The translations under genes were made by a program, and so were the position numbers. Source: Hyphodiscus hymeniophilus (Eukaryota > Ascomycota > Leotiomycetes > Helotiales > Hyphodiscaceae). Taken from it: 64,000 nucleotides of DNA. The notes under the pieces were generated by a model. That model was not told where the DNA came from. It worked only from the letters and a program-made list of their open reading frames with translations, and made no database searches. Below are positions 45,652 through 56,581 of this stretch, one piece after another (the first letter of the stretch is position 1; each line of letters opens with the position of its first letter). The stretch spans positions 434,001 through 498,000 of the forward strand of contig VNKQ01000020.1 in NCBI GenBank assembly GCA_016508695.1, written 5' to 3'.

Positions 45652-47420
45652 TTATCTATATTTCTCATATCCGATCTCCTCTTCCAACCTTGCTTCAACC
45701 ATCTCCACGATCTCCCTATCAAAGATCTCCTCCGGGCTCTTCCCACCTCTCACAACCTCTCTCTCATGTACAGCAGCCTCCTCTCTAGTCATACATACCA
45801 AATCCCTCATCCTAACCTTACTACTTTTCTGTCCCTCAACAGTTCTGTCGATTGTACTGCCGTCTGCCGGCTTTCTCCATCTCACAAGTGCCAATCTCGT
45901 TGGTACGCCACTAACCACACTCCTGCCCCTCCAAACCTCCTCAACGAGATACCCAACATCATTAACATTAAGCCCCAACTTTAGTCCCTGCGCATCCTCC
46001 CCGGCGTCGTAGCCCTCGCCAATTTCTCCTCGGTTCCCTGCAACTGCGCCAAAATCCCATCATACATTTTCTCCCTACCCTTCGCAGGTACATAGTCACA
46101 CGGATAACTACTGACTTGCAGGATAACATAATTAGCAACCGCGTACCCAAAAACAGCCGGCATTGTCCCTAGGACCGGTAGAATTCGGACGCGGAAATCA
46201 GGAAGCACGCCAAGCTCGCCTACAGCCCCTTTCTGAAACTCTTCTTCTGGGAGAGGAAGCAGAGAGGCCTTTCCAGGCCCAGGCTTTTCGGTCGAATATA
46301 CGACGGGAATGCCAGATGCTATACCCAAAGCTCGGAGACGACGGCGGGTGGAACGTGAGAGGGGGTCTTCGGTGGAGGTAGAAATGTCGCCAATGAAGAG
46401 ACGGGTTGGGTCGGATTTGCATCCTGCTCCCATGGAGGAGATGACCTTCAGGCCTTTCTCGTGGCAATATGCCAGTAATGCGACTTTGGAATCAATGTTA
46501 TCAATTGCGTCGACAATAAAATCTGGCTGTCTAGCCTCAGCTGACCCATCATGGTTCCTCCAAGGGCCAAGCAATACATCCGCTGCAGCTGGAGCGAAGA
46601 GTTCGTTCCGTAGATCAAACTTCACCCATGGTGTGATTTGCTGCAGATGTCGTCTCAGACAGTTTACCTTAGGTGTCCCGACATCTGCTAAAGTAGCGAC
46701 GGCGTGTCGATTCAAGGAGGAGAGTGTCACTTGGTCAAAATCGATAAGTCGGATTCGAGAGACGCCTGAACGAGCGAGGGCTGATGTACAGTGAGATCCT
46801 ACACCGCCGCAGCCTACTATTATCACAAATGCGCCTCGTAATTTGTTCAACCCTTCGTCTGTGAGGAAGACTCGGTTGCGAGCTAGCTGTTCAAGGATAA
46901 GATCTGTGACCTTATTAGATCGGGGAAGTGGTACGGGCTGAAAGGGGATATACCATCATCGTAGTCGCCTTTCTGTGCTCTCCGTGCTAATTCTGCGCTC
47001 CTCTCGTCTTCTTTGCTCAGTATTTCGTTCTGTGGTGACGCCGCGCCGTAGTCTGTGAGCTTCACTTCTTTTGTCAGCTAATAGTTTTCGATCGCCTTCA
47101 CCCACCCACGCCCACTCTGCGGCTTTTGCCACATGTTTCCATCCTTTCCATTCCCAAATTCCATCTATCACTCTCGCCTTCCCATGGCTCATCAATCTTC
47201 ACGCCTGAGCTCAACGCAGTCCCTCAAACCAAACAGAAAAGAAACTCACCCTATCAGCCTGATGGCTCTTCCCCAAAGCCGGAATCGAACTTTTCAAATC
47301 CTCAACCATCTCCTGCCTTCGTACATGCTGATATCCCAAAATCCCTCCCGCGACAACAGCACCAGACACCAAAGCCGTAGCTCCGAATTGGAACTCCTTT
47401 GAGCTGAACCACGACGACAT
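45652..47420 (-). CDS. tRNA threonylcarbamoyladenosine dehydratase (Tcd1/Tcd2, TcdA-like), frame broken once
   Basis: E1-like ThiF-fold enzyme that cyclises t6A37 in tRNA to ct6A using ATP. Exons 47420-47250 and 47077-46954, with the third from 46903. The N-terminal helix GATALVSGAVVAGGILGY fits the mitochondrial outer-membrane anchor known for yeast Tcd proteins. The nucleotide site is VIIVGCGGVGSHCTSALARSG, then IDFDQVTLSSLNRHAVAT, FIVDAIDNIDSKVALLAYC and ISSMGAGCKSDPTR. The frame would stop after GRMRRD near 45981, but the typical tail LGLNVNDVGYLVEEVWRG and RLALVRW continues in another frame to 45652. One more G in GGGG (plus-strand CCCC at 45999-46002) joins them. No intron is possible there. 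Confidence 0.9.
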
Positions 47421-47869
47421 TGTGTCTCCCCACGTAGCTGGTTTTTTGCCTTTGGTCTTTTCCTCTTTGTAGTAATCCTCCTCTCAATCCTCCGCTCGTT
47501 CCTGCTCTTGTGCGTGTGTGTATTTGTAGGCTTCGTGAGGATATGGTGTGTATCGAGGACGATGCTGTGCATATGAAGAAAAATTGCTATTGCGGTTGGA
47601 ATTAAGATAGGGAGAACGAGTGGGCTCAGGTCGCCAATCCATACTTATGGCTTCTCATTGTTTGTGATACTGCGTTCATGGTTTCCACATTGGTTCGCGA
47701 TGATGCTATTACATTTCTGAAGCTCAAGCTCACTCAAAACCTTCGCGGTCGAGACTTGGCTGTGATTGGTCGCCTTGCCACCCCACCATTCACTCCTCTC
47801 ACTTCAACTCCTTCTGCCTACCTTCACTCTTCTCTACTTCCTCCCATTCATTTGTGGTCGAATATTCCA
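47421..47869. promoter_or_regulatory. Divergent promoter region Tcd / VOC protein
   Basis: About 450 bp separate the two outward-facing starts. The VOC frame is open back to 47678, but the later ATG is preferred. No element was assigned. Confidence 0.45.
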
Positions 47870-48532
47870 ATGTTCACCCTCCGATTCAAGACTCGCCATT
47901 TCCTCAAGCCCAGCCCTCTCTTCCTCCAGATATACAGAAAAAAGAGCACAACAGCAGCGACTATCAAATCCCTAGACCATCTCGTCCTTACTGTTAAATC
48001 CGTGCCCAAAACGACGAGATGGTATGAGATGAACCTAGGGATGAGAAGCGAGAGTTTCGTATCTGCTGCTACGCCGGCTATTACTCGCTACTCCCTTATA
48101 TTCGGGGATCAAAAGATTAATTTACATGAGTTAGGAAAGGTAGATTGACTACATATTCTTGTGACTGGTCAAATCCGCTTGGTCCCTTGCGGATGATCAC
48201 TGAGATGACGGGCTGTTCGCTGATAGATGAGATGGTCCAGGAGTTCGAGCCTAAAGCGAAGAATGTTAAAGGCGGTAGTGCAGATCTATGCTTTTTGACT
48301 GATGACGACGTGAAGAATGTCCAGAAAAGGTTGCAGGGTAATGGGGTTGAGATGGTGGACTTGGGGAGTGAGAAGAGTGATGAGGGGATTGTAATGAGGA
48401 CAGGTGCAAGAGGGAAGATTAGGAGTGTTTATTGTAGGGATCTAGATGGGAATTTGATTGAGTAAGTCTCTCATAGGAGAAGTTGTATGGAATAGCCGAC
48501 CTGACGAAAATAGGATTTCAAACTATATCTAA
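47870..48532 (+). CDS. VOC / glyoxalase-superfamily protein (GLOD5-like)
   Basis: Three exons (47870-48139, 48241-48461, 48514-48532) give 169 residues from MFTLRFKTRHF. The first 30 residues are Arg/Lys-rich without acids, a possible mitochondrial leader. The frame also runs back to 47678. The fold is a single VOC module: SLDHLVLTVKSVPKTTRWYE (metal His), the strand YSLIFGDQKINLHELGK, then SADLCFLTDDDV and a final YCRDLDGNLIEISNYI with the metal Glu. This fits glyoxalase domain-containing protein 5 and bacterial relatives. Substrate unknown. It is convergent with the BTB-like gene (182 bp). Confidence 0.88.
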
Positions 48533-48713
48533 CCAAGTCAAATATGCCTGGCTTCATCTCCCAACAAAATAGTAAGATGATCGTGATTGAGATCCTAATG
48601 GGTATATTGCGCCAAAGCCGACTGGACCCGCACTATGCCTTTTCCTCCTGTTTGATCCATTCCATATCCAAAAACGCCACGCTGTGCCTCATCAATAAAA
48701 ATCGTCATCTTAA

Positions 48714-51395
48714 TCATGAACGTCCATTTCCGTTCGTCTTATAAATTCCCAGCCCCAAGGCTGCATCTTTTTCGTCTCTCAAATGTTTCGTATCCTCCTG
48801 CATTCGCGACTTATCCTCAATGTGCGCCACATCTCCCATTAGATACTTCTCGTTGCGTTCCACACTCGAGCAGGCTTCTGGTGGCACATGGATTGGCGAG
48901 GCCAAGTCTGGCCAGAGAATCTTATGTGCTTCCTCCGCTGACATTGGGGCGTCTTCGTTAATAGGCGAGTAAGGGGGCGAGACGTCGTAGAGATCAGGGG
49001 AAGGTGTTGACATAAGATCATCCGATCTCAAGTATTTCGAGGCCTCACCGTGCTGAGCAGAGGCAAGATGTTGGTGGCTCGGCGGTAGAAAGTCTCGTCG
49101 AAGTGGATTCCGTGCTAAGGCAATGTCGGGGTTAGCCGTAGACATTGTTCTTCTCTTCACTGCCTTCATGACGTTCTTCAGCAATGCAGCCTCGTTCCTC
49201 TTGTAAGCGCCGTAAAACCCCTTATCGATCATGGCTGCCGAAGCTAAATCATTCTCATCATCGAGGTACATCAAGATCCGCGAACATATCGTTTCGTGCG
49301 ATGACATAGGGGGCATCACTTGCTGATCGTCCTCATCCGGTACCGGTAATTCGTGGACTTCAGGAGACATATGATGCTCCTCTGCATGTTTTGACAAAGC
49401 CCATCCGCTCTTCCCACTAACATCTTTCAAAGTAAGTCCTTGGATACTGTTATAGATGTCGTTGATAGCGCTTCTAAAGGCAGGAGCGTAATCGCAGACA
49501 CCGCTGTGAACTTGGGGGGCGCTCGGCATCAACCTCAGACAGTCCACTAGTTCCTTGATACTCCTTCTAGGCGATTTTGGGAGGTCATGAAAGCCAACAT
49601 CCTTCATAATGCTAGGAAGAACTCTCAATTCGTTGTATACCAGCATCAGCCATCCAAGATTCGTCGCATCGCATAGATGAGATCCTCGCGGGCAGCGAGG
49701 CACGGTCGTCAATATCAACGATCCGACACTTGCCTTTCGCTCTGTGTCTTCTTGAGGTGGTCTAAAATACTCCTCCACGGCGTTGGTACAGCACTCATGG
49801 ATTTGACTCAGCTTTGCAGATCGCAGAGAGATGATCTTATCTCGGACAGTAGGAGGCCAGAGTTCTTTGCTTTGAATCTGCATTTCATCCACTGCATTCA
49901 ATATAGCCGTTTTGGACATTCGGGTGAAGATCCCCCGAAGGCCGAAAGCGTAACTGATGAGAAGAAGTCCGTCGGGACTATCGTTGCCGGCCATGTGCAT
50001 CCATTGCGGTAGCCATTGGTACTCAACCTGCAATTCCAACGGTGATGTGCAGCGATATCTCAAACAGACCTCAGCAACACTAACGAATACCGGGAAATCG
50101 ATTTCCCTGGGTACTTTCGAATTATGCATGTGTGCAGCATGAAGCAGTATCGTCAAAGAATCATGATTATTTAATTCGATTTGAGGCATGCGATAGACCT
50201 TGACCACCATCCCATCTTTGCAAGTGTGTTGCGCAGGAGGTGGTGGGAATTCAAACGTCGCATCTAATGCAACGCCTTTTCCTTGCTGTTTCTGCGTCAA
50301 CGCCTGGGCGAAATATGGCGACGCTTCAGCCAGGAGATGAGATGAGACCCGGAACCGCAAAATCGGATGAATCTCAGAAGCGGCATTCGCAAACTCTAGT
50401 ATCGTATCTCCGTTCTTCGCGATAACATATTCGCGGATAGCCATATTTGGAGCTTCTCCTGATTCCGTAACATTAAATATATTATCCATCGCTTGTATAT
50501 CGAGTTTCAACTTATCGTAGTTAAGAGATCGGATTCTGTATTGTTCCCAAAATAAAAGCTTCTCCGACTTCATGCGATGGACGCTCGCATCTCTCCACTT
50601 CGTAATCAAATTCTTCCGAAGCACTTTATCTGCCAAGAATGCCTCCAGTTGTGGTTCGGTTGCCTCCGGGTCGTAGCTTTTGTAGGTGATCAGTAGGGAA
50701 TTCCGGAGGTTGTCCAGCACCTGTTCCTGTATCGTCTTGTACTCATGGATCGCTGTGAGCCATTGATCGTTGATCGGAACGGGTAGAGAGATCTCGTCAA
50801 TGGAGTCGCTATGTAAAGATCCCGTATCCAGGGGACCGATACTGGTAGTTTCCAGCGAGGCATGTCTATGCTTATTCTCTGCGACCTATTAGTCAAAGAT
50901 GCGGAGAATGGCTTGTGTTACAGAACATACGAGATTTCTGAAGAAGGCTGTTGCAGAGTTGAAGCGACTCTTCTCTCAACTTCTTGTAGACTTCCCATAC
51001 GGCATCAACCTTCTTTGGATCAGGACCGGATGGTGCCTTGCGTATTCGTCTGATATTCTCGCGTAGATGGAGAAATTCAATATCGTGGGATGCGCCAATG
51101 AATGAGTCAGGAGATGGCAGGGTTCCATTTGATCGGACTGGTTCGATATCTGGTAATGTAAATGGAGAACTGAGGATCTTGTCCGAATGTTGCGGCTATC
51201 GACGATTAGTAGGTAGGCATTGACACAGATAGCAAAGGATCGTCTGACCTCAAAGATTTTATCCGAGCCTCCACTATCATCCCTGCTTTGACGTTTCTTG
51301 CTGAAGAAATTCAGTCGGTTCTTGGGACTATTAGTGGCAGCTGAGTTTGTGGTCGCACTGCTGGAATGTGAGGAATGGCGCATCATGTGAGACAT
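48714..51395 (-). CDS. BTB/POZ-like and F-box-like fungal protein
   Basis: Three exons (51395-51249, 51195-50931, 50878-48714) give 858 residues. A Ser/His-rich N-terminus and a coiled, charged region (about 70-200) precede a BTB-like stretch: NGDTILEFANAASEIHP, LRFRVSSHLLAEASPYFAQ, and LNNHDSLTILLHAAHMHNSK around residues 290-400. LQVEYQWLPQWMHMA and LLISYAFGLRGIF follow. A later block, ETICSRILMYLDDENDLASA then KGFYGAYKRNEAALLKNVMK, looks F-box-like. The C-terminus is disordered. Such fungal proteins are usually uncharacterised. A role as a substrate adaptor for ubiquitin ligases is only an inference from the domain types. Confidence 0.82.
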
Positions 51396-51904
51396 GATTC
51401 TGAACTGTGGTCAACGAACAATGGTAGATTGATGGTTGCGCAGATCAACAAACAACACCAGCATCATGGGCGAAGGAATTGTGGTGGGAGGATGGGTGGT
51501 GTGTCGTCTGGTGAAAGGAAGAAGATGAAGCGGGTACAATGAATGCGCCATGAGGCTGTCGACAGATGCCAAGATGTGCGGGGCGCAGCTTGCTGGGATT
51601 CTCCAATCCTCCTCCCGACCAGTTTAGCGATTTCGGTCAGGAGTCTTGTGTTGACTCACAAATAAATAAGTATACATAAATAACCAGCAACAACCGCCCG
51701 CCTTCCTCGTCAATATGCTAATTCTCGAGCATTGGGAAAATACCGGGGCTGTTCAAGTAGCCATCAATCTCGCCACAATCATTAGCTCCTTGAAGTCCAA
51801 GTTTTGCAGGATCCCGCAAGGCTGACATTGCAGCCGTCTTTCCCTGTAGCTCATCTGATCTTGGAGATCATACTTCGTTCGTCCAGATAACCGGATCGTT
51901 CGGC
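51396..51904. promoter_or_regulatory. Divergent promoter region BTB-like gene / RNA cyclase
   Basis: These 509 bp lie between outward-facing starts, with presumed promoters on both sides. A sequence resembling repeated AAATAAATAAGTATACATAAATAA lies at about 51660-51682. No gene was seen. Confidence 0.45.
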
Positions 51905-53246
51905 ATGACGGACAATCAGGCTCCAGCTCAGCCTCGAGCCAAACTCGTGACGCTTGATGGAAGGACTGGGGAAGGAGGCGGGCAGCTTTGTAGAATCGCT
52001 GTTTCGTTGGCTGCCTTGACTGGCACCCCTCTAAAGCTCAATCATGTGCGAGGCAACAGGTGCGGTTTTTCCCGATCCTGTACCTGCAACCGGTCGTCTG
52101 GCTAATTCCCATCATAGACCAGGCAAACGCGGCGGGGGTCAGTCAGCTTTCAGTCTTCTCAATCACTACGATATGTGTTGCTGATGTCTACCAGGACTCA
52201 AAGCTCAACACGTTTCATGTATAAGGTATCTTGCCGAGGCCACTGAAGCAGAGGTAGTTGGATGCGAAGTTGGCAGCAAGTCTTTTGGGTTCAATGCGAA
52301 GCTTTCACCGATCGATCTGGTCAATCGTAACATCAAGATCAAGGCCGAGTCCGCGGCAAGTGTTTTGCTGGTCTTTCAATCGATTTTGCCATTCCTCCTC
52401 TTTGCAGGAGATGATCAAGGCTCTCCCATCACTGTTACTATTCAAGGAGGAACCAATGTCAGCTTCTCTCTATCGTTTGAGTATTTAGATCAAGTTCTTC
52501 TACCTGCTTTAGAGATGTTTGGCATCAAGGTGCGACGGAAATTGGAGTATCGTGGGTGGTCTCACGGGTCAATACAAGTCGGCTCTGCCAGGTTCCAGAT
52601 CGCGCCTCTATCCCCTGGGCAAACTTTGAAATCTCCTGAATGGCCGAAAACCCCTGGGACTATTTCAAAAATCGACATTTCCATTATTGTACCAAGAGAT
52701 CTTCAGGAGCCTCTTAAGAGATCCTTGGATTTTGAACTCGACCTAGTCTTTCCTGGAGTTGAATTGAATGCTCTCCTAGTTGAGGACAGCAGACACAAAG
52801 CACGGATATACACCCTTCTTGTAGCGCACACAACCAGTGGCTTACGGCTTGGTCACGACTGGCTGTATGATAGCAAGACGAAAGACAAAGATGCCAATGA
52901 AATTGCGACCGAGATCGCTCAGAAAGTCGTAGATGGACTCGATGCCGAAATCAGAAAGGGGGGTACGGTCGATGAGTATCTCCAAGATCAATTGATTGTT
53001 TTCCAAGCGCTTGCGGAGGGGATATCCAGCATTCCTGGATCAGTCGAGGCTCTCACTTCCATGAAGGAACGAGTTGACCAGACTGACAAACCATTCGGAC
53101 AAGGCAGCACTCACACCACAACTGCAAGATGGGTTACCAGTCAACTACTGCCGCAAACGAAGTGGATCGATAAAGGTCGTTCTTGCGAAGGCATAGGCTT
53201 TAAAGTCTATGCTACTGAAACTATGACAGAATCTCGACTCCACTGA
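51905..53246 (+). CDS. RTCA: RNA 3'-terminal phosphate cyclase (RtcA type)
   Basis: Converts RNA 3'-phosphate to a 2',3'-cyclic phosphate with ATP through a covalent enzyme-AMP intermediate. Three exons (51905-52059, 52118-52137, 52195-53246) give 408 residues. The 20-nt middle exon supplies PGKRGGG, completing RGNRPGKRGGGLKAQH. Other blocks are DGRTGEGGGQLCRIAVSL at the N-terminus, VTIQGGTNVSFSLSFEYLD and GWSHGSIQV. The AMP-accepting His is about H365 in GQGSTHTTTARW. Its presence supports an active RtcA cyclase rather than the inactive nucleolar Rcl1 paralogue. It is convergent with the SDR gene, with only 44 bp between stops. Confidence 0.94.
52118..52137 (+). other. 20-nt micro-exon of the RNA cyclase gene
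   Basis: It encodes PGKRGGG with shared flanking codons, and removing or retaining either intron breaks the frame. Confidence 0.85.
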
Positions 53247-53290
53247 ATGTCTCAAGACAAATTCAATACGTTCTCCAATCGTATCGTTGT

Positions 53291-54109
53291 CTAGACAAGC
53301 AAAGCTCCCGAATCGCTATGAACAACTCGTCCCGTCACGTTCGAATCCTTCAGCAGATACAAATACGCCTCCGCGACCTCTTCAGGTGTCCCTGCGCGGC
53401 CCGTTGGGTTTCTTTCAGCCCAGTCCTTGTACATCTTCTCCTGCTCTTCGCTTGACATATCCTTCCAAAGTTCCGTCTTCAAGCCACCTGGGCTCACCAG
53501 GTTGACACGAATAGGCTTCAAATCAATCGCCAAGTTTCTCGTCATCCCATGCAAAGCAGCCCCATACCCCGCAACCACCGACCAATTTGGAATCGGATGT
53601 TCAGCTACGGAGCCCGTCGTTAGAACGATTGAAGAATTTGGGCCTTTCTCCATATATCTCGAACCAACTTTCGCGACGAGAAGAGGTGCAGCAAAGCGTA
53701 TCTGGCCAGCAGCATGGATTTTCTCGAGTGTGGTCTCTTGGACGGGCATAGCGGCGAGCTTGTCACCTGCTGTAAAGACGATGTGATCGACTTTCCCGAC
53801 TGACTTGAAGAGCTGTTCGATGTCTTGCTCCAGGCTAGGTTTGGAGAGATCGCAGCTGTAGCCCGTGACCTTGCTACCGGGGTAGGAAGCTTCAAGCTTG
53901 GAGATCGTGGAGGAAACACGGCTGGATGAAGAGGACGATATGATGACGCTCGCTCCAGATTCGAGGGAGGCTTCGGCTACGCAGTATCCGATTCCTGCAT
54001 TCTTTTAGTTTTCCTTCTTTTAAGTTACAAATAGATGACTCTCACCAGATGTCCCTCCAATAATCAACACGTGCTTCCCAGCTAACTTATTGTACTTTTG
54101 TTGCGACAT
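53291..54109 (-). CDS. Short-chain dehydrogenase/reductase (SDR)
   Basis: Classical SDR, probably a cytosolic NAD(P)H oxidoreductase. Two exons (54109-54046, 53994-53291) give 255 residues. The cofactor motif GGTSGIG spans the intron (VLIIGGTSG-IGYCVAEASLE). CDLSKPS, the NAG-like VFTAGDKLAAMP, SSIVLTTGSVAEHPIPNW, and the active site YGAALHGMTRNLAIDL follow. In that site Y aligns but the expected YxxxK lysine is replaced by His (Y-G-A-A-L-H), which is unusual. The C-terminus has VNLVSPGGLKTELWKDM and RAGTPEEVAEAYLYLL. Same general type as the decayed SDR at 25.7 kb but a different branch. It is divergent from the DUF1989 gene at 55.0 kb. Confidence 0.88.
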
Positions 54110-55029
54110 TTTGTATCTTTATAAACTCCGAGGTTCCTTAAAGACCATTGAATACGATGATTTGAGTACCGTGGTCGAAGAAAGGTGTAATGCTCTGGAC
54201 ATTCAAAGTTATATAAGGTCAGGTGGGTAGGACCTTAATTGAGAGCTGCTAAAAGCCGAAAACTAACGCCGTGACATCATGACAGTCTCTACCGAGGACT
54301 GCACAAATGTCCCTGAGTTGACAGCTCCTATTCCTGAAAGACCTGAAGGACACCTTTGGATTTCGGATTCTAGCTTCTGCCTACGCTTTTCCTACGCAAA
54401 TCGTTGAAGGGGCTCGGGGATAGAGAGTCTAAATCCGATTCAAAGCACAGAGCCGCTCACGTCTACGCTTCCCCTTCTCCGGGGCTGGACAGGGTAGCGT
54501 AGCAATGCAACAACAAGTCCGGGTACTTAAGGCCGAGGTTTGGGGCTCCAGGGCTCTTCTAAAACGTACCTAGAAAGCGAGTCCTGGCCTACTCCCGCGG
54601 TGGTGATAGGTAGAGGGACCGACTAAGCAATCTACAGTACCTAGTAGGTGCGATACTGTACTAAGGTCCATGTGCAATTATTGGACTTGGCAAAGAAGCA
54701 CAGTAGTAGAAGACAGGGCTACTTGCGATGAATACACTGACGAGAAGTGAAGCTCTGCCGCCATCCATCCAGAGTCTCTCCGTACAAGGGTTCGCAAACC
54801 TCAGTCAACAGCTCCCCACTCTTGAAATAAACCCTTCCATTACCGTACTTGTACATGTTGTATGCTAATCGTACCTACTCTTCTCTGAATTGCTATGCTC
54901 AGCGAGCACACCAGTTTGCTTACATAAAGTGTGATTGGGAATCCTCCGTCTCTTTTTCGGTATTCACACTCCTTCGTAACTTTCACTGTCTTCAATTCTT
55001 CTGTCTTACAGTATTATATCGTACTGAAG
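54110..55029. promoter_or_regulatory. Divergent promoter region SDR / DUF1989 gene
   Basis: These 920 bp lie between outward-facing starts. It contains GC-rich patches, and the long frame from 54849 is out of register with the coding exon. Both promoters must lie here. No specific motif was assigned. Confidence 0.45.
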
Positions 55030-55879
55030 ATGGCACCAACCATCATCCCCGCCCGTCACGGCCTCGCGATCTCTTTGAAAATGGGCCAGACACTCAAAAT
55101 AGTCAATACCCACGGCACACAAGTAATAGATACATGGGCATTCACTGTCTCGGGTTCAAAAATCATTTCGCAACGTACCCGTGCCTTTGCTCTCTTCTTT
55201 TTCTCCTCTTTTGCCAGCCTTATATACTGACTCCGAGCCCAGTCTCACTATCACATACGCGCGCCTCCCTCCAACGCACCATTCCTCTCGTCGGCGACTC
55301 ATTGTACAGTAATGAGCGAAAGAAGATGTTGACTGTCACGGAGGATACTTCCGGTGTTCATGACACGCTGATTGCGGCATGTGATCGGTGGCGCTATGCT
55401 GAGCTGGGTGTTGAGGGAGCTTTAGAGGGGAGTCATAGGAACTGCACTGACAATTTGGGGGAGGGCCTAGAGGCTGTTGGTGCGCATTTATTTCTTCTAT
55501 ATCACAGCTCTTCTTCTCTGGATTGCGGGGTTCAATGCGTAGCCCGTCTTAGAAATGAGAGTGGGTGAACTAAGCTGTTGACGGTACCTAATGCAGGAAT
55601 CGAGAAACCGCAATTCGCACCCCAACCTCTGAACCTGTTCATGAACATCCCTATCCACGAAAATCGAACGAGTCTGAGCTTTGAGGCTCCGACGGGGAAG
55701 AAGGGGGAGTATATTTGTTTGAAAGCGGAGCTGGATCTGGTTGTTGCTGTTAGTGCTTGTCCACAGGTAAATCGTTATCGTCCTGAGACCTTGAATGGGA
55801 TTTTAGCTGACGACGTTTATAGGACATTCTCAAGATTAATGGGGGCGAATGTAAGGATGCTGGGTATGAAATCATTTGA
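55030..55879 (+). CDS. DUF1989 protein (CgdA/CgdB family), second copy with three introns
   Basis: Four exons (55030-55174, 55243-55479, 55597-55766, 55823-55879) give 202 residues, nearly the same length as the copy at 37.1 kb. The start IIPARHGLAISLKMGQTLKI is followed by NTHGTQVIDTWAFTV, HTRASLQRTIPLVGDSLYSN, MLTVTEDTSGVHDTLIAACD, HRNCTDNL, LNLFMNIPIHEN, YICLKAELDLVVAVSACPQ and the end DILKINGGECKDAGYEII. All motif cysteines of the family are kept. The first junction (donor GTACCC) is the least certain. Function as for the family: C-N bond hydrolysis (deiminase-like) is inferred. Neighbours are an SDR, a C45 acyltransferase and a deacetylase. Confidence 0.87.
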
Positions 55880-56581
55880 GGTTGGATTCGACGAATTAAT
55901 GGAGGGTAAAAGCGTGATATTGAATATGACGGCGCTGGCTGTGCCAGGCGTCAGGAGGTTGTCCGCTACAGTAGAATACATGGCAATGCGCTCTTGAACT
56001 GGTGCAATGTCACTCAGATCACCGGGTCCATTCGTATCTCATCTCATACCAATCCAAGACCATTGAGATGTGCAGTAGTAATACCTTCTGTTAAGAAAAG
56101 ACAGAGAATCTCTGAGAAGAGACTGCACACATCGCAAGATGTCCTCGCGCAGGTATTCAGGATTGCAATTTCCGACTAAGTCGAATATTCACGAACACAC
56201 ACGAATAAATTTGAGTTAATAGATTTCTAGCGTATGTGCGATTTTCGTTCTTATTTTGCTTTTTCGTTAGCGAACAGACGTCTATCCTCATAGAGATTTT
56301 ACCATTGTCACCTCAAAGGATGGCAGTCCTTATCGAATCATTCGAATCCTCTTAGGACGGTATATTTCCACTGACCGAGTCACTTTCATCCCGCTTATGC
56401 TAATATTCCAGAGCTACTTTGTGACATTGGATTTGTCTAAATATGTTAAAGATACAACCCCCTCCCCCCCCTTTTCAATTGTCGTAAGCTGAACAACGAA
56501 AAGGCTTTGATGCAACTGCTTCTCGACCTAATCCGCAGTTCTCAACATCCAACATATACCCCTTCATACCTATTTTGGTAC
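55880..56581. other. Convergent 3' region, 0.7 kb
   Basis: It lies between the stops of the DUF1989 and C45 genes. A C-run with CCCCCCTCCCC character lies at about 56459-56472. No gene was seen. Confidence 0.4.
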
